From: JBDRGC01 sp043818215
GTDB lineage: Bacteria; Chloroflexota; Anaerolineae; Anaerolineales; UBA11858
DNA length: 10,679 bases
Assembly (NCBI GenBank): GCA_043818215.1
Contig: JBDRGC010000446.1
Span: 1-10,679, forward strand
Reading direction: 5' to 3'
Shown here: positions 1 through 6,904 of the stretch, piece after piece
Layout: each line of letters starts with the position of its first letter
Numbering within the stretch: position 1 is the stretch's first letter
Translations under genes and position numbers: made by a program
The notes under the pieces: generated by a model
What the model was told of the DNA's origin: nothing
Databases searched by the model: none
Seen by the model: the letters and a program-made list of their open reading frames with translations, nothing else

Positions 1-200
1 AATCAACCCACTAATCAACCAATTTACCAATTTACCAATTTACCAATTTACCAACTTACCAACTTACCAATTTACCAATTTACCAACTTACCAATTTACC
101 AATTTACCAACTTACCAATTTACCAATTTACCAACTTACCAATTTACCAACTTACCAACTTACCAACTTACCAACTTACTAACCACCAATCTACCAACCC
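1..200. repeat. Tandem array of an 8-bp word, 20 perfect-length units
   Basis: Positions 19-178 are 20 uninterrupted 8-bp units of CCAAYTTA; 11 carry T and 9 carry C at the fifth base. In order from position 19 the variable base reads TTTTCCTTCTTCTTCTCCCC, so a 24-bp higher-order unit (T,T,C) repeats three times at 67-138. Degenerate copies flank the array (1-18 and 179-200). The + strand of the array contains no stop trinucleotide in any frame. It ends directly at the ATG of the ABC ATPase and leaves no room for a Shine-Dalgarno sequence there. No spacers exist, so it is not a CRISPR array. Related words recur inside three genes downstream. Function is unknown; replication slippage is the likely mode of growth. 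Confidence 0.95.
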
Positions 201-1133
201 ATGAATGCCATCGAAACCATCAATCTCAGCCGTAAATTCGGCAAGCTGACCGCCGTTGAGGACTTGAACCTGCAGATTCCAGCGGGGTCGCTGTTTGGGT
301 TGATCGGCCCCAACGGAGCCGGTAAAACCACCACCCTGCGGATGCTGGCCGGGCTGCTGGAACCCTCCGGGGGCCAGATCATCATCAACGGGGAATCCAC
401 CGCTAAAGGATGGTCCTCAATCCGATCCCAAATTGGGTATATGCCGGATTTCTTCGGCGTCTACGAGGATATGCTGGTCTGGGAATATCTGGATTTCTTT
501 GCCCGCTGCTACGACCTGCCCGCCGACCGCCGCCAGCATGTCACCGACGAGCTGCTCGAACTGGTCGATCTGGCCGACAAACGTGAAACCTATGTCCAGA
601 CACTCTCACGAGGCATGCGCCAACGCCTATGTCTGGCCCATGCCCTGGTACATGACCCCTCTATCCTTCTGCTCGACGAACCGGCTTCCGGCCTCGATCC
701 GCGCGCCCGCGTCGAAATGCGCGAGCTGCTGCGGGAATTGAGCGCGATGGGCAAAACCATCATTCTCAGCTCCCACATCCTGGCCGAACTGGCTGAACTA
801 TGCGATACCATCGGGATCATCGAGCGCAGCCATCTGGTCGTCAGCGGCCCGTTGGACGAAATCCGGCAGCAGGCCCGCCAGGGTCATAATCTACGCATCA
901 AATCCCTCTCACCTTTCGAAGAGATCGAGCAGGTGTTGAAAGATCAGCCCGGGGTGGGTAATATCTACCCGGCTAACGGCTTTCTGGAGGTCGAATTCCT
1001 GGGCGACGAGGAGGCCGCCGCGATCCTCCTGGAGAATCTCATCCACCGGGGGGTGCGGGTGGTCTCTTTCTCCGAGACGGCCTCCGATCTCGAGGATATT
1101 TTCCTGCGACTCACCAAAGGGGAGGTGGCTTAA
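201..1133 (+). CDS. ABC transporter ATP-binding protein (ABC-2 exporter type)
   Basis: Cytoplasmic ATPase subunit that powers the membrane permease encoded next to it; it binds and hydrolyses ATP as a dimer. The 310-residue protein shows Walker A GPNGAGKT (36-43), the signature LSRGM (135-139), Walker B ILLLDEP (155-161), the D-loop SGLD (163-166) and switch His192 in SSH. The Q-loop glutamine is replaced by aspartate (GYMPD, D83). About 90 residues follow the nucleotide-binding domain, a C-terminal extension common in this group. The start at 201 gives the usual N-terminus (a short strand, then RKFG), but no Shine-Dalgarno precedes it, only the 8-bp repeat array. It overlaps the permease start by one base (TAATG), so translation is probably coupled. 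Family assignment is secure; the substrate is unknown. Confidence 0.93.
   Translation: MNAIETINLSRKFGKLTAVEDLNLQIPAGSLFGLIGPNGAGKTTTLRMLAGLLEPSGGQIIINGESTAKGWSSIRSQIGYMPDFFGVYEDMLVWEYLDFFARCYDLPADRRQHVTDELLELVDLADKRETYVQTLSRGMRQRLCLAHALVHDPSILLLDEPASGLDPRARVEMRELLRELSAMGKTIILSSHILAELAELCDTIGIIERSHLVVSGPLDEIRQQARQGHNLRIKSLSPFEEIEQVLKDQPGVGNIYPANGFLEVEFLGDEEAAAILLENLIHRGVRVVSFSETASDLEDIFLRLTKGEVA
1121..1127 (+). promoter_or_regulatory. Shine-Dalgarno for the permease, inside the ATPase gene
   Basis: GGAGGTG lies 5 nt before the ATG at 1133 and within the last codons of the ATPase gene. With the TAATG stop/start overlap it points to coupled translation of the two subunits. Confidence 0.7.
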
Positions 1134-2680
1134 TGAAAAACGTGGCAACCAACCTCAAATCCAGGTTGCGCTTTCAGACCAACCCGATCATCGTCAAAGA
1201 ACTGCGTTCCCGGATGCGCGGCCCGCGGGCCTTCATCATTCTAACCGTCGTGCTGGCCTTGATGGGCCTGATCAGCTACGCCCTCTACGAAATCACCCTG
1301 ATCACAACTTCGTGGAGCTATTCACCGCTCAGCCCCCAGGTGGGGCAAACCCTGTTTATCTCCCTGGCCGTTCTGGAAATGCTGATGGTGCTGATCATCA
1401 CCCCATCCATCACAGCCGGGGCCATCAGTAGCGAGCACGAAAAACTGACCTACGAAATGCTGCTCACCACCCCGCTGGCTCCCACTCGCATCCTGTGGGG
1501 CAAACTGGTCTCGGCCTTGAGCTATGTCTTCTTGCTGATCTTTGCGGCCATCCCACTTGCCAGCCTGGTGTTCATCTACGGCGGCGTCTCTCTGCGGGAT
1601 ATGCTCAAAGCCTTCATCGTGGTGGTCTGCACCGCGGTGATGGTTGGCACCATCGGAGTTTTTATGTCCACCTGGCTCAAACGCAGCGGGAGGGCGACTA
1701 TATTCAGCTACCTGATCATCCTGGCCCTGGCCGTCGCGCCCACCTTCATCTACGGGATCGTCGCCATCATCCGCCAGGCCGAACCGCCGCGCTGGATCCT
1801 GGTTCCCAGCCCGATCAGCGCCCTGATGTCAGCTATCGTTGGCTCGACGACCTTAGGTCAATCCAGCATCGGCATGATCGGTGGGTTGTCCATGCTATTA
1901 AGCGGCAATATCAACGGCTTCAGCACCACCAGCATCCCTCGCCCGCTCTATCACTACTCCCTGCCGCTATTCGGTCTGATCACACTGTCGCTGTATATGC
2001 TCTCGACCCGGTTGGTGCGCCCGGCCCGGCGTTGGCGATTGAAACGTAAAGAGGTCATCAGCGCCTGCTTGATAATCCTTGCCCTGGCCGGTCTGGTTGG
2101 GCTGGCCTTTGGCGTTAGTACCGACCGCTATGAAAATATCAGCATTTTCGCGGCACCCACGCCTTTCCCGATGTTTGGCGACGAATCCTTTATGGTGGAA
2201 CAATCCTTTATGATGGAACAAGCCGTGCCCATGATTGGTCAGGCGATCCCCGATGAAGAAGCCAGCACGGCCTACAGCAATCTCATCCGCGCGGTTTCTG
2301 ATCAGGGGGTCATCCCTAAAGGCTCGGTGGTTTTCGTTTCTAGATTGATTTATCTCGACCCGTCCATTCCTGATGGACTTCAGGGAAACGCTCTCACCCT
2401 ATCTGAAAATATCGAAAATAAGATAACCGAATCCCTGGCTGATCTGCCCTTCGAGATTGTTTGGTTGGATGGTTTCTCCGCCTTCCCCCCAGAAGGAGAT
2501 ACGGACTCCGTTGAGCAGGGGGTGCTGATCCTGTTGGGGAATCTCGACCCGTTGAAAACCGGCAATCTCCAGTCCTTTGCCAGCCTCTACTTCCCAGACC
2601 AAACCAGTCAAAACCTGACTTACGAGCTAGCCAGCGCTAGTGGCGTCTGGCAGGTCATCAACAGCAATATCCTCGAGTAG
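1133..2680 (+). CDS. ABC-2 type permease with C-terminal soluble domain
   Basis: Membrane subunit partnering the ATPase just upstream. The 515-residue protein begins with a cytoplasmic segment NPIIVKELRSRMRG (residues 17-30) typical of ABC-2 permeases. Hydrophobic segments lie at about 34-53, 72-94, 128-150, 158-181, 190-213, 275-296 and 305-326. The segment after the second helix, containing SSEHEKLTYEMLLTTPLAP, is the conserved cytoplasmic coupling region of ABC-2 exporters. After the seventh helix about 190 residues have no membrane segment; with the N-terminus inside, an odd number of helices puts this tail outside the cytoplasm. A small tandem duplication (2184-2219) sits at the start of the tail. 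The gene is long for an ABC-2 permease because of this tail. The exported substrate cannot be deduced. Confidence 0.88.
   Translation: MKNVATNLKSRLRFQTNPIIVKELRSRMRGPRAFIILTVVLALMGLISYALYEITLITTSWSYSPLSPQVGQTLFISLAVLEMLMVLIITPSITAGAISSEHEKLTYEMLLTTPLAPTRILWGKLVSALSYVFLLIFAAIPLASLVFIYGGVSLRDMLKAFIVVVCTAVMVGTIGVFMSTWLKRSGRATIFSYLIILALAVAPTFIYGIVAIIRQAEPPRWILVPSPISALMSAIVGSTTLGQSSIGMIGGLSMLLSGNINGFSTTSIPRPLYHYSLPLFGLITLSLYMLSTRLVRPARRWRLKRKEVISACLIILALAGLVGLAFGVSTDRYENISIFAAPTPFPMFGDESFMVEQSFMMEQAVPMIGQAIPDEEASTAYSNLIRAVSDQGVIPKGSVVFVSRLIYLDPSIPDGLQGNALTLSENIENKITESLADLPFEIVWLDGFSAFPPEGDTDSVEQGVLILLGNLDPLKTGNLQSFASLYFPDQTSQNLTYELASASGVWQVINSNILE
2184..2219 (+). repeat. 18-bp tandem duplication inside the permease gene
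   Basis: Two adjacent 18-nt copies (2184-2201 and 2202-2219) differ at one base and encode SFMVEQ then SFMMEQ. They lie just after the last predicted membrane helix, in the linker to the C-terminal domain. The frame is preserved. Confidence 0.8.
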
Positions 2681-2734
2681 GAGATTACCATACTATAGAT
2701 GTTAAGATAATGTTTTTGACTCTGCTTATCCGGA

Positions 2735-2840
2735 TGTCATTCCCAAAGGGACAAGTGTGCGAAGCAGCCTCACCGCTGAAGCAATCTCGCACTTGGCAAG
2801 GATGAGATTGCTTCAGCGGTAGAGCTGCTTCGCAATGACA
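2735..2840. repeat. Palindromic extragenic repeat element (large hairpin)
   Basis: A nested inverted repeat. The outer arms TGTCATT (2735-2741) and AATGACA (2834-2840) pair. Next, TGCGAAGCAGC (2758-2768) pairs with 2824-2834, sharing A2834 with the outer arm as an alternative. After a 3-nt internal mismatch, ACCGCTGAAGCAATCTC (2772-2788) pairs perfectly with 2804-2820 around a 15-nt loop. The words GAAGCAATCTC and GCAATGACA resemble interspersed palindromes I know from many bacterial genomes. It lies 54 bp after the permease stop, so it could also stop or stabilise the ABC transcript, but no T-tract follows. Confidence 0.85.
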
Positions 2841-2851
2841 CGTGGAGCTGA

Positions 2852-2881
2852 TTGACTGACAAAACTCTCTTGCTTCCTAAT
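2852..2881 (+). promoter_or_regulatory. Weak candidate promoter for the coiled-coil gene
   Basis: TTGACT (2852-2857) is followed after 18 nt by CCTAAT (2876-2881), matching five and four of the six consensus positions. If real, transcription would start near 2888 and the leader would contain the inverted repeat at 2896-2983. This match could easily occur by chance. Confidence 0.22.
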
Positions 2882-2895
2882 TAGGAGCAGAAATT

Positions 2896-2983
2896 GGACA
2901 CGGATTTACCCTTCGGGCACGATGTCACGGATTCAACGGATTTTCATGATTTTCCATCCGTGAAATCCGTTGAATCCGTGTCC
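2896..2983. repeat. Inverted repeat with competing stems (ATCCGTG family)
   Basis: CACGGATTCAACGGATTT (2926-2943) pairs perfectly over 18 bp with 2963-2980 around a 19-nt loop. GGACACGGATT (2896-2906) can instead pair with AATCCGTGTCC (2973-2983), which overlaps the right arm of the first stem, so the two pairings exclude each other. The right side is a run of three AATCCGT-like words. Such words are common interspersed repeats in environmental genomes, so a mobile or repeat origin is likelier than a dedicated riboswitch. It lies 60 bp before the coiled-coil gene. Confidence 0.8.
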
Positions 2984-3043
2984 TAAAAAGATTTTCAGCC
3001 AACCAGCACGTGGAGTCAATATCTTTTTCTGAAAGGCTATACC

Positions 3044-4687
3044 ATGTCCAAACACCAGCCGAGTGAATTACTAACCCATCTCACCACCTTCCGCCGCCGT
3101 CTGCGCCTGCGGGATGGGTGGCTGTTGGGACAGCGGACGTTTTGGGTGGCGGTGGCGGGGGTAATTGGTATATTGGTACTTGGTAGATTAGTGCCAATTC
3201 ACCAACTGGGGATTTGGGCGTGGGTGTGGCCCTTCACAATCTGGCTATGCGCGGTTGCCGGTTTTTCGATCTTACATCCAAAACCGTTGACCCAAATTGC
3301 CCAACGCGTCGATCTGGAATTGGGTTTAAAAGAACGCATCTCCACCGCCCTTGAGTTGGAATCGCAGGGAACAGCCCAATTTACTACTCCACAAGTTACC
3401 CAGTCACCCAATCTACCAATTTACCAACAAAACGACGCCCTCGCCACCGCCCGCACCATTGAGCCTCGCAAGGCCTTCCCGCTCACCTGGCTGCGCCGTC
3501 CCCTGGCATTGGCAGCTATTCTCCTGGCACTTACCATCGTGCTGACCTTTCTCCCCAACCCCATGGACGCGGTCATCGCAGAACGTGCCGCCATCGAACA
3601 GGCCGCCCAGGAGCAGGCCGAGAAAATCGAAGAAATCAAGAAAGAGATCGCAGAGAGCCAGGAACTTTCTCCCGAAATCCAGGCCGAGTTGCTGCGCCAG
3701 CTCGAGGAACTGGCCCAACAGCTACGCGAGAATCCTGGTGACCGCGAAAAAGCGCTGGCCGACCTCTCCAAACTCGAAGAGAACCTGCGCCGCCAACTTG
3801 ACCCCAACGCCGACCAACGTCAGGCAACTCTGGAAGCTATCAACGCCCAGCTTCAAGCCCTGGCTCAGAGGGAAGACATCGACCAGAGCAGCCTGGACCT
3901 TACGGCTGAAGCCCTCGAAAAACTGGCCCAAGACCTAGCAAACATGGATGAAGCAGAGCGCGACGCCCTGGCGCAAGCCCTGGCAGAGATGGCGGTTCTG
4001 GCCGCCCAAAGCGGCGATTCTGCCCTGGCGCAGGCATTGGCATCCATGTCACAGGCCGCCCAATCCGGGAATGCGGCAGCAGCTTCCCAATCTTCCAGTG
4101 ATGCAGCCGAAGCGCTCGCACAAGCCCAACAACAATTAACCGATCAAGACTCTCTCCAGCAAACCCTGGCTCAACTTCAAAACGCCAGCCAGACCATGGC
4201 CCAGGCCGGGCAGCCATCGGGTCAACAGGTCGCCGGCCAAAACCCTGGACAAGGCCAACAGCCAGGCCAGGGTCAGGCCGCCGGGCAGAATCCAGGTCAA
4301 GGCCAGAGCGGAAAAGGACAAAGTGGCGGCGGTACCAAAGCCGATACCCTCCCGCCCGGCAGCGGTTCCGGTCAGGCACGCCGCCCCAACCAGGGCGAAT
4401 CCGCTGGGGCCAGCGGAGAACTTGGGGAGCAGGTTTTCATCCCCTGGGAACGGCGTCCCGAAAACGGGGCTGAGGTTTCCATTCCTGGGAAAGATACCGG
4501 CCAGGGCGAGACGATCACCCGCGAGAACCCGAACCCATCTGGCGGCTTGCCCGGCCCGGCGATGATTCCCTACCAGCAGGTTTTTACCCAATATCAGCAG
4601 GCTGCCCAACAGTTAATGGAGCGCAGCGATATTCCCCCGGCTTACCGCGATTTGGTGCGGGATTATTTTACACAGTTGGAACCTTGA
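3044..4687 (+). CDS. Membrane-anchored coiled-coil protein of MoxR/VWA clusters (DUF4175-like)
   Basis: A 547-residue inner-membrane protein. Two helices (about 33-51 and 57-77) precede a short segment VDLELGLKERISTALELE (89-106) conserved in proteins of this kind; a third helix lies at about 153-171. Residues 176-385 form a long Ala/Gln/Glu-rich coiled coil, and 386-430 is a Gly/Gln/Pro linker with repeated GQNPGQGQ. The C-terminal end (505-547) has the short motif YRDLVRDYF that I associate with proteins next to MoxR and DUF58 genes. Shine-Dalgarno GAAAGG (3031-3036) fixes the start. Residues 111-130 come from the 8-bp repeat and look inserted. It lies upstream of MoxR on the same strand and probably acts as a structural partner of the ATPase/VWA module. 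The role is inferred; a DUF4175 match is by resemblance only. Confidence 0.75.
   Translation: MSKHQPSELLTHLTTFRRRLRLRDGWLLGQRTFWVAVAGVIGILVLGRLVPIHQLGIWAWVWPFTIWLCAVAGFSILHPKPLTQIAQRVDLELGLKERISTALELESQGTAQFTTPQVTQSPNLPIYQQNDALATARTIEPRKAFPLTWLRRPLALAAILLALTIVLTFLPNPMDAVIAERAAIEQAAQEQAEKIEEIKKEIAESQELSPEIQAELLRQLEELAQQLRENPGDREKALADLSKLEENLRRQLDPNADQRQATLEAINAQLQALAQREDIDQSSLDLTAEALEKLAQDLANMDEAERDALAQALAEMAVLAAQSGDSALAQALASMSQAAQSGNAAAASQSSSDAAEALAQAQQQLTDQDSLQQTLAQLQNASQTMAQAGQPSGQQVAGQNPGQGQQPGQGQAAGQNPGQGQSGKGQSGGGTKADTLPPGSGSGQARRPNQGESAGASGELGEQVFIPWERRPENGAEVSIPGKDTGQGETITRENPNPSGGLPGPAMIPYQQVFTQYQQAAQQLMERSDIPPAYRDLVRDYFTQLEP
3163..3199. repeat. Reverse-orientation 8-bp words inside the first membrane helix
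   Basis: AATTGGTA (3163-3170), TATTGGTA (3171-3178) and CTTGGTAG (3179-3186) follow each other at an 8-bp period. They are the complement of the CCAATTTA family. CCAATT at 3194-3199 pairs with AATTGG at 3163-3168. The stretch encodes the end of the first membrane helix (GILVLGRLVP). The match is weaker than in the other repeat patches. Confidence 0.45.
3376..3431. repeat. Seven degenerate 8-bp units inside the coiled-coil gene
   Basis: Read in 8-bp steps from 3376 the sequence is CCAATTTA, CTACTCCA, CAAGTTAC, CCAGTCAC, CCAATCTA, CCAATTTA, CCAACAAA. Three units match the 5' array closely. It encodes residues 111-130, including SPNLPIYQQ, between the conserved KERISTALELE and DALATAR segments. 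Confidence 0.75.
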
Positions 4688-4697
4688 AAGAATCGAT

Positions 4698-5282
4698 ATG
4701 AACAGATATAAGCTTATTGGCCTGGCTCTATTTCTGGTGGTCGCTTTTCTTGCGGCCTGCATCCCTGGTGGTGCAGCCTTCTCGCCCGAGAGCGCCGCCA
4801 CCCAGGAATTGGACCAACATCACAACGCTATCGCAGAGAGCGTTCGTATTCACCAGTCTCAACCCTGGCGGGGTAACAGCATTGTGATGGCAAGTTATTT
4901 GAGTATTGAACAAAACGAGCAATGGAGCTGTGAGGCGGTTTTTGAAATGCAACGCATTGCAACCGGATGGCAAGTGAGCGGCAGTGGAAATAGTTGCAGC
5001 AACCCACCCAATATAGAAGCTGTCACCTCTGGTTCTGGCACCCAAGGTATGCCGCCTGATGATCTCAGTTACGCCCACGGATTGGTCAAATTGAACGCCG
5101 CCAAATGGGTCGAGATCACCTGGCAAGATGGCACCCTCCAACGTACAGCAGTCGTAAACGGCAGCTATTTGGCGTTACGAGCTGGTTCGTTCCAAATGAT
5201 AGCCAGCGTTGAAGTGCTCGATGCGGCTGAAAAAGTGATCCATGAAATCGAGATCATGCCCGATGTTCAGAAAATACCCTAA
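4698..5282 (+). CDS. Small lipoprotein of unknown function
   Basis: A 194-residue protein with a clear lipoprotein signal: basic MNRYK, a hydrophobic stretch, then lipobox LAAC with Cys21 as the predicted lipidated residue. The mature part has no motif I recognise; it looks like a mainly beta-strand domain and contains Cys78 and Cys100, which could form a disulfide. It starts 10 nt after the coiled-coil gene stop, with GAAAG (4686-4690) as a plausible Shine-Dalgarno sequence, so the two genes are probably cotranscribed. It would be anchored on the outer face of the membrane, near the extracytoplasmic parts of the VWA protein and the ABC permease tail. A binding or assembly role is a guess. 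No transcription terminator is evident after it. Confidence 0.78.
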   Translation: MNRYKLIGLALFLVVAFLAACIPGGAAFSPESAATQELDQHHNAIAESVRIHQSQPWRGNSIVMASYLSIEQNEQWSCEAVFEMQRIATGWQVSGSGNSCSNPPNIEAVTSGSGTQGMPPDDLSYAHGLVKLNAAKWVEITWQDGTLQRTAVVNGSYLALRAGSFQMIASVEVLDAAEKVIHEIEIMPDVQKIP

Positions 5283-5392
5283 CCCGGACAAAACCCCACC
5301 CCCAGGGCCTCACCGCGGCAATTCCAAAAGAGCCAGAAATTCTTTGTGATCCCTTCGGTTGCACTCAGGACAAGCCTACGAGCCTTTGTAAC

Positions 5393-5465
5393 TTAGCTAT
5401 GAATTTTCTCGCCCGTGCCGAAGGATTGGAAGATTGAACCCAACCTTCCAGCCTGCCATAGCTAA
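5393..5465. repeat. Inverted repeat with inner TTGGAAG-type words
   Basis: TTAGCTATG (5393-5401) pairs with CATAGCTAA (5457-5465). Within it TGGAAG (5427-5432) pairs with CTTCCA (5445-5450), and GGATTGGAAGATTG belongs to the same word family as the 8-bp repeats elsewhere in the window. Confidence 0.55.
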
Positions 5466-5510
5466 GGAACGAGAATTAATTAACTTGCGCGTTTGTATCC
5501 TAAGGCGAAC

Positions 5511-5672
5511 GCCGTTTGAGTAGCGCAGGCACACGTTTTTCGTGCCGGAGCGTACACCTGCACTGCGTGTGGCGCAAGTGTCGAAACCCAGGGGGCGGGG
5601 AAATGAGCTAATTTGACTTAATCCGCTGGGTTTCGATACGGCTCTCCGTTCCTCCGAGCCTACTCAACCGGC
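5511..5672. repeat. Nested inverted repeat, possible decayed mobile element
   Basis: The outer arms GCCGTTTGAGTAG (5511-5523) and CTACTCAACCGGC (5660-5672) pair with one mismatch. The inner arms TCGAAACCCAG (5581-5591) and CTGGGTTTCGA (5626-5636) pair perfectly over 11 bp. GGCGAACGCC (5504-5513) is a palindrome at the left edge. No transposase remains, and no target duplication is obvious. Confidence 0.55.
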
Positions 5673-5740
5673 GCTACACTTAAATTTGGAAATGGGCAAG
5701 TTATTTAATTCTTATTCCTAAATCAGGAGACAAATATCCA

Positions 5741-6736
5741 ATGTCATATTCCTCCCCCCTCCCCCCTGAAACCTTTCGCGATACCGCCGCAGCCATCGAA
5801 TCCCAGGTGGGACGCGTCATCGTTGGTCAGAAAGGACTCATCCGTCAAACACTTATTACCCTGTTGGCAGGCGGGAACGCTCTGCTGGAGGGTGTCCCTG
5901 GGCTGGGTAAGACCATGCTGGTGCGTACCCTGGCTCAGGCAGTGGATTGTGCCTTTTCACGCATCCAATTCACCCCCGACCTGATGCCTGCCGACATCGT
6001 CGGCACCAACCTGATCGTGGAAGATGAAAACGGTCGGCGGCAGTTCCAGTTCGAGCGGGGGCCGATCTTTGCCAACCTGGTGCTGGCCGATGAAATCAAC
6101 CGCGCCACCCCCAAAACCCAATCGGCCATGCTGGAGGCCATGCAAGAACACAGCGTCACCGTCGCCAAGTCCACCCGTAAACTGCCAGAGCCTTTCTTCG
6201 TCCTGGCCACCCAAAATCCTCTCGAAATGGAGGGTACTTACCCCCTGCCCGAAGCCCAACTCGACCGTTTCTTCTTCAAAATCGATGTGCCCTTCCCCAG
6301 CGCCGCGGATCTGGTCGAGATTGCAAATCGCACTACTGGAACCGAAACCCCCGTGGCGGAACCAGTCGCCGATGGTCCAATGATCCTTGCGATGCAGGAA
6401 CTGGCCCGCGGCGTGCCGGTCGCATCTCATGTGACGGAATATGCCGCCCGGATATTAACCGCCACCCATCCAGGAGCTTCAGACTCCCCCGAGGTGGTTC
6501 GCCGCTACGTCCGGTATGGTGCCAGCCCGCGAGGCATGCAGTCTCTCATCCTGGGAGGAAAAATCATGGCCTTGCTGGATGAGCGTTACAATGTGGCTTT
6601 CGACGATCTGCGCGCCGCGGCGCTGCCTGCCCTGCGTCACCGGCTGATCATGAATTTCGAGGCCCAGGCGGAGGGAGTGGGGACGGATGCGGTGATCAAA
6701 GAAATACTTGAGAAAGTTGTTCCTGATTTGGATTGA
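5741..6736 (+). CDS. MoxR-family AAA+ ATPase
   Basis: Cytoplasmic AAA+ ATPase of 331 residues, thought to work as a hexameric chaperone that helps activate or load cofactors into partner proteins, typically VWA proteins encoded nearby. The motifs are complete: Walker A GVPGLGKT (51-58), Walker B LVLADEIN (113-120), sensor 1 ATQNP (156-160), the arginine-finger region EAQLDRF (171-177) and sensor 2 GASPRG (260-265). The length is normal for the family. Start 5741 is supported by AGGAGA 10 nt upstream. The usual next gene, DUF58, lies about 0.9 kb downstream because a minus-strand gene intervenes. The 458-bp spacer before it suggests its own promoter, though I could not identify one. Family assignment is certain; the client is presumed to be the VWA protein at the window end. 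Confidence 0.96.
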   Translation: MSYSSPLPPETFRDTAAAIESQVGRVIVGQKGLIRQTLITLLAGGNALLEGVPGLGKTMLVRTLAQAVDCAFSRIQFTPDLMPADIVGTNLIVEDENGRRQFQFERGPIFANLVLADEINRATPKTQSAMLEAMQEHSVTVAKSTRKLPEPFFVLATQNPLEMEGTYPLPEAQLDRFFFKIDVPFPSAADLVEIANRTTGTETPVAEPVADGPMILAMQELARGVPVASHVTEYAARILTATHPGASDSPEVVRRYVRYGASPRGMQSLILGGKIMALLDERYNVAFDDLRAAALPALRHRLIMNFEAQAEGVGTDAVIKEILEKVVPDLD

Positions 6737-6904
6737 GGTACAACACAGCGCGGCTTTTTTCCGCAGACCAAAATAAAACCGCGGCGTGGACTGTGATCAC
6801 TGAGAAAAGTGAAAGAAAAGACGCAGGGTTTTTTATGATCTCTACAGTTTCCGATTTTGGCGAACGAGGCAGAGGTTGTGCAGGTGTGTTACAAAAAGTA
6901 TGTT

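Larger units (their letters stand above)
5283..5740. other. Gene-free spacer rich in decayed repeats
   Basis: No credible gene in these 458 bases; the longest ATG reading frames are very short. Words such as CCCTTCGGTTGCACTCAGGA near 5350 and GGTTTCGATACGGCTC near 5630 resemble degenerate interspersed repeats seen in many environmental genomes. Two inverted-repeat groups are listed separately. AGGAGA (5725-5730) is the Shine-Dalgarno for MoxR, 10 nt before its ATG. I see no convincing promoter; TTTAAT at 5704-5709 resembles a -10 box but has no partner at the right distance. Confidence 0.7.

Noticed and set aside
19..178. CRISPR-like repeat array
   Set aside because: Units are only 8 bp and directly adjacent, with no unique spacers and no cas genes in the window.
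4136..4609. Minus-strand open frame of about 157 codons
   Set aside because: It is a shadow of the Gly/Gln/Pro-rich linker of the coiled-coil gene, whose composition suppresses stops in other frames.
5686..5715. Promoter before MoxR (TTGGAA with TTTAAT)
   Set aside because: The spacing is 12 nt, too short, and other pairings give poor -10 matches.
6748..6790. Terminator after MoxR (GCGG, T-run, CCGC)
   Set aside because: The stem is only 4 bp and the T-run is in the loop instead of after the stem. No better terminator was seen in 6737-6904.
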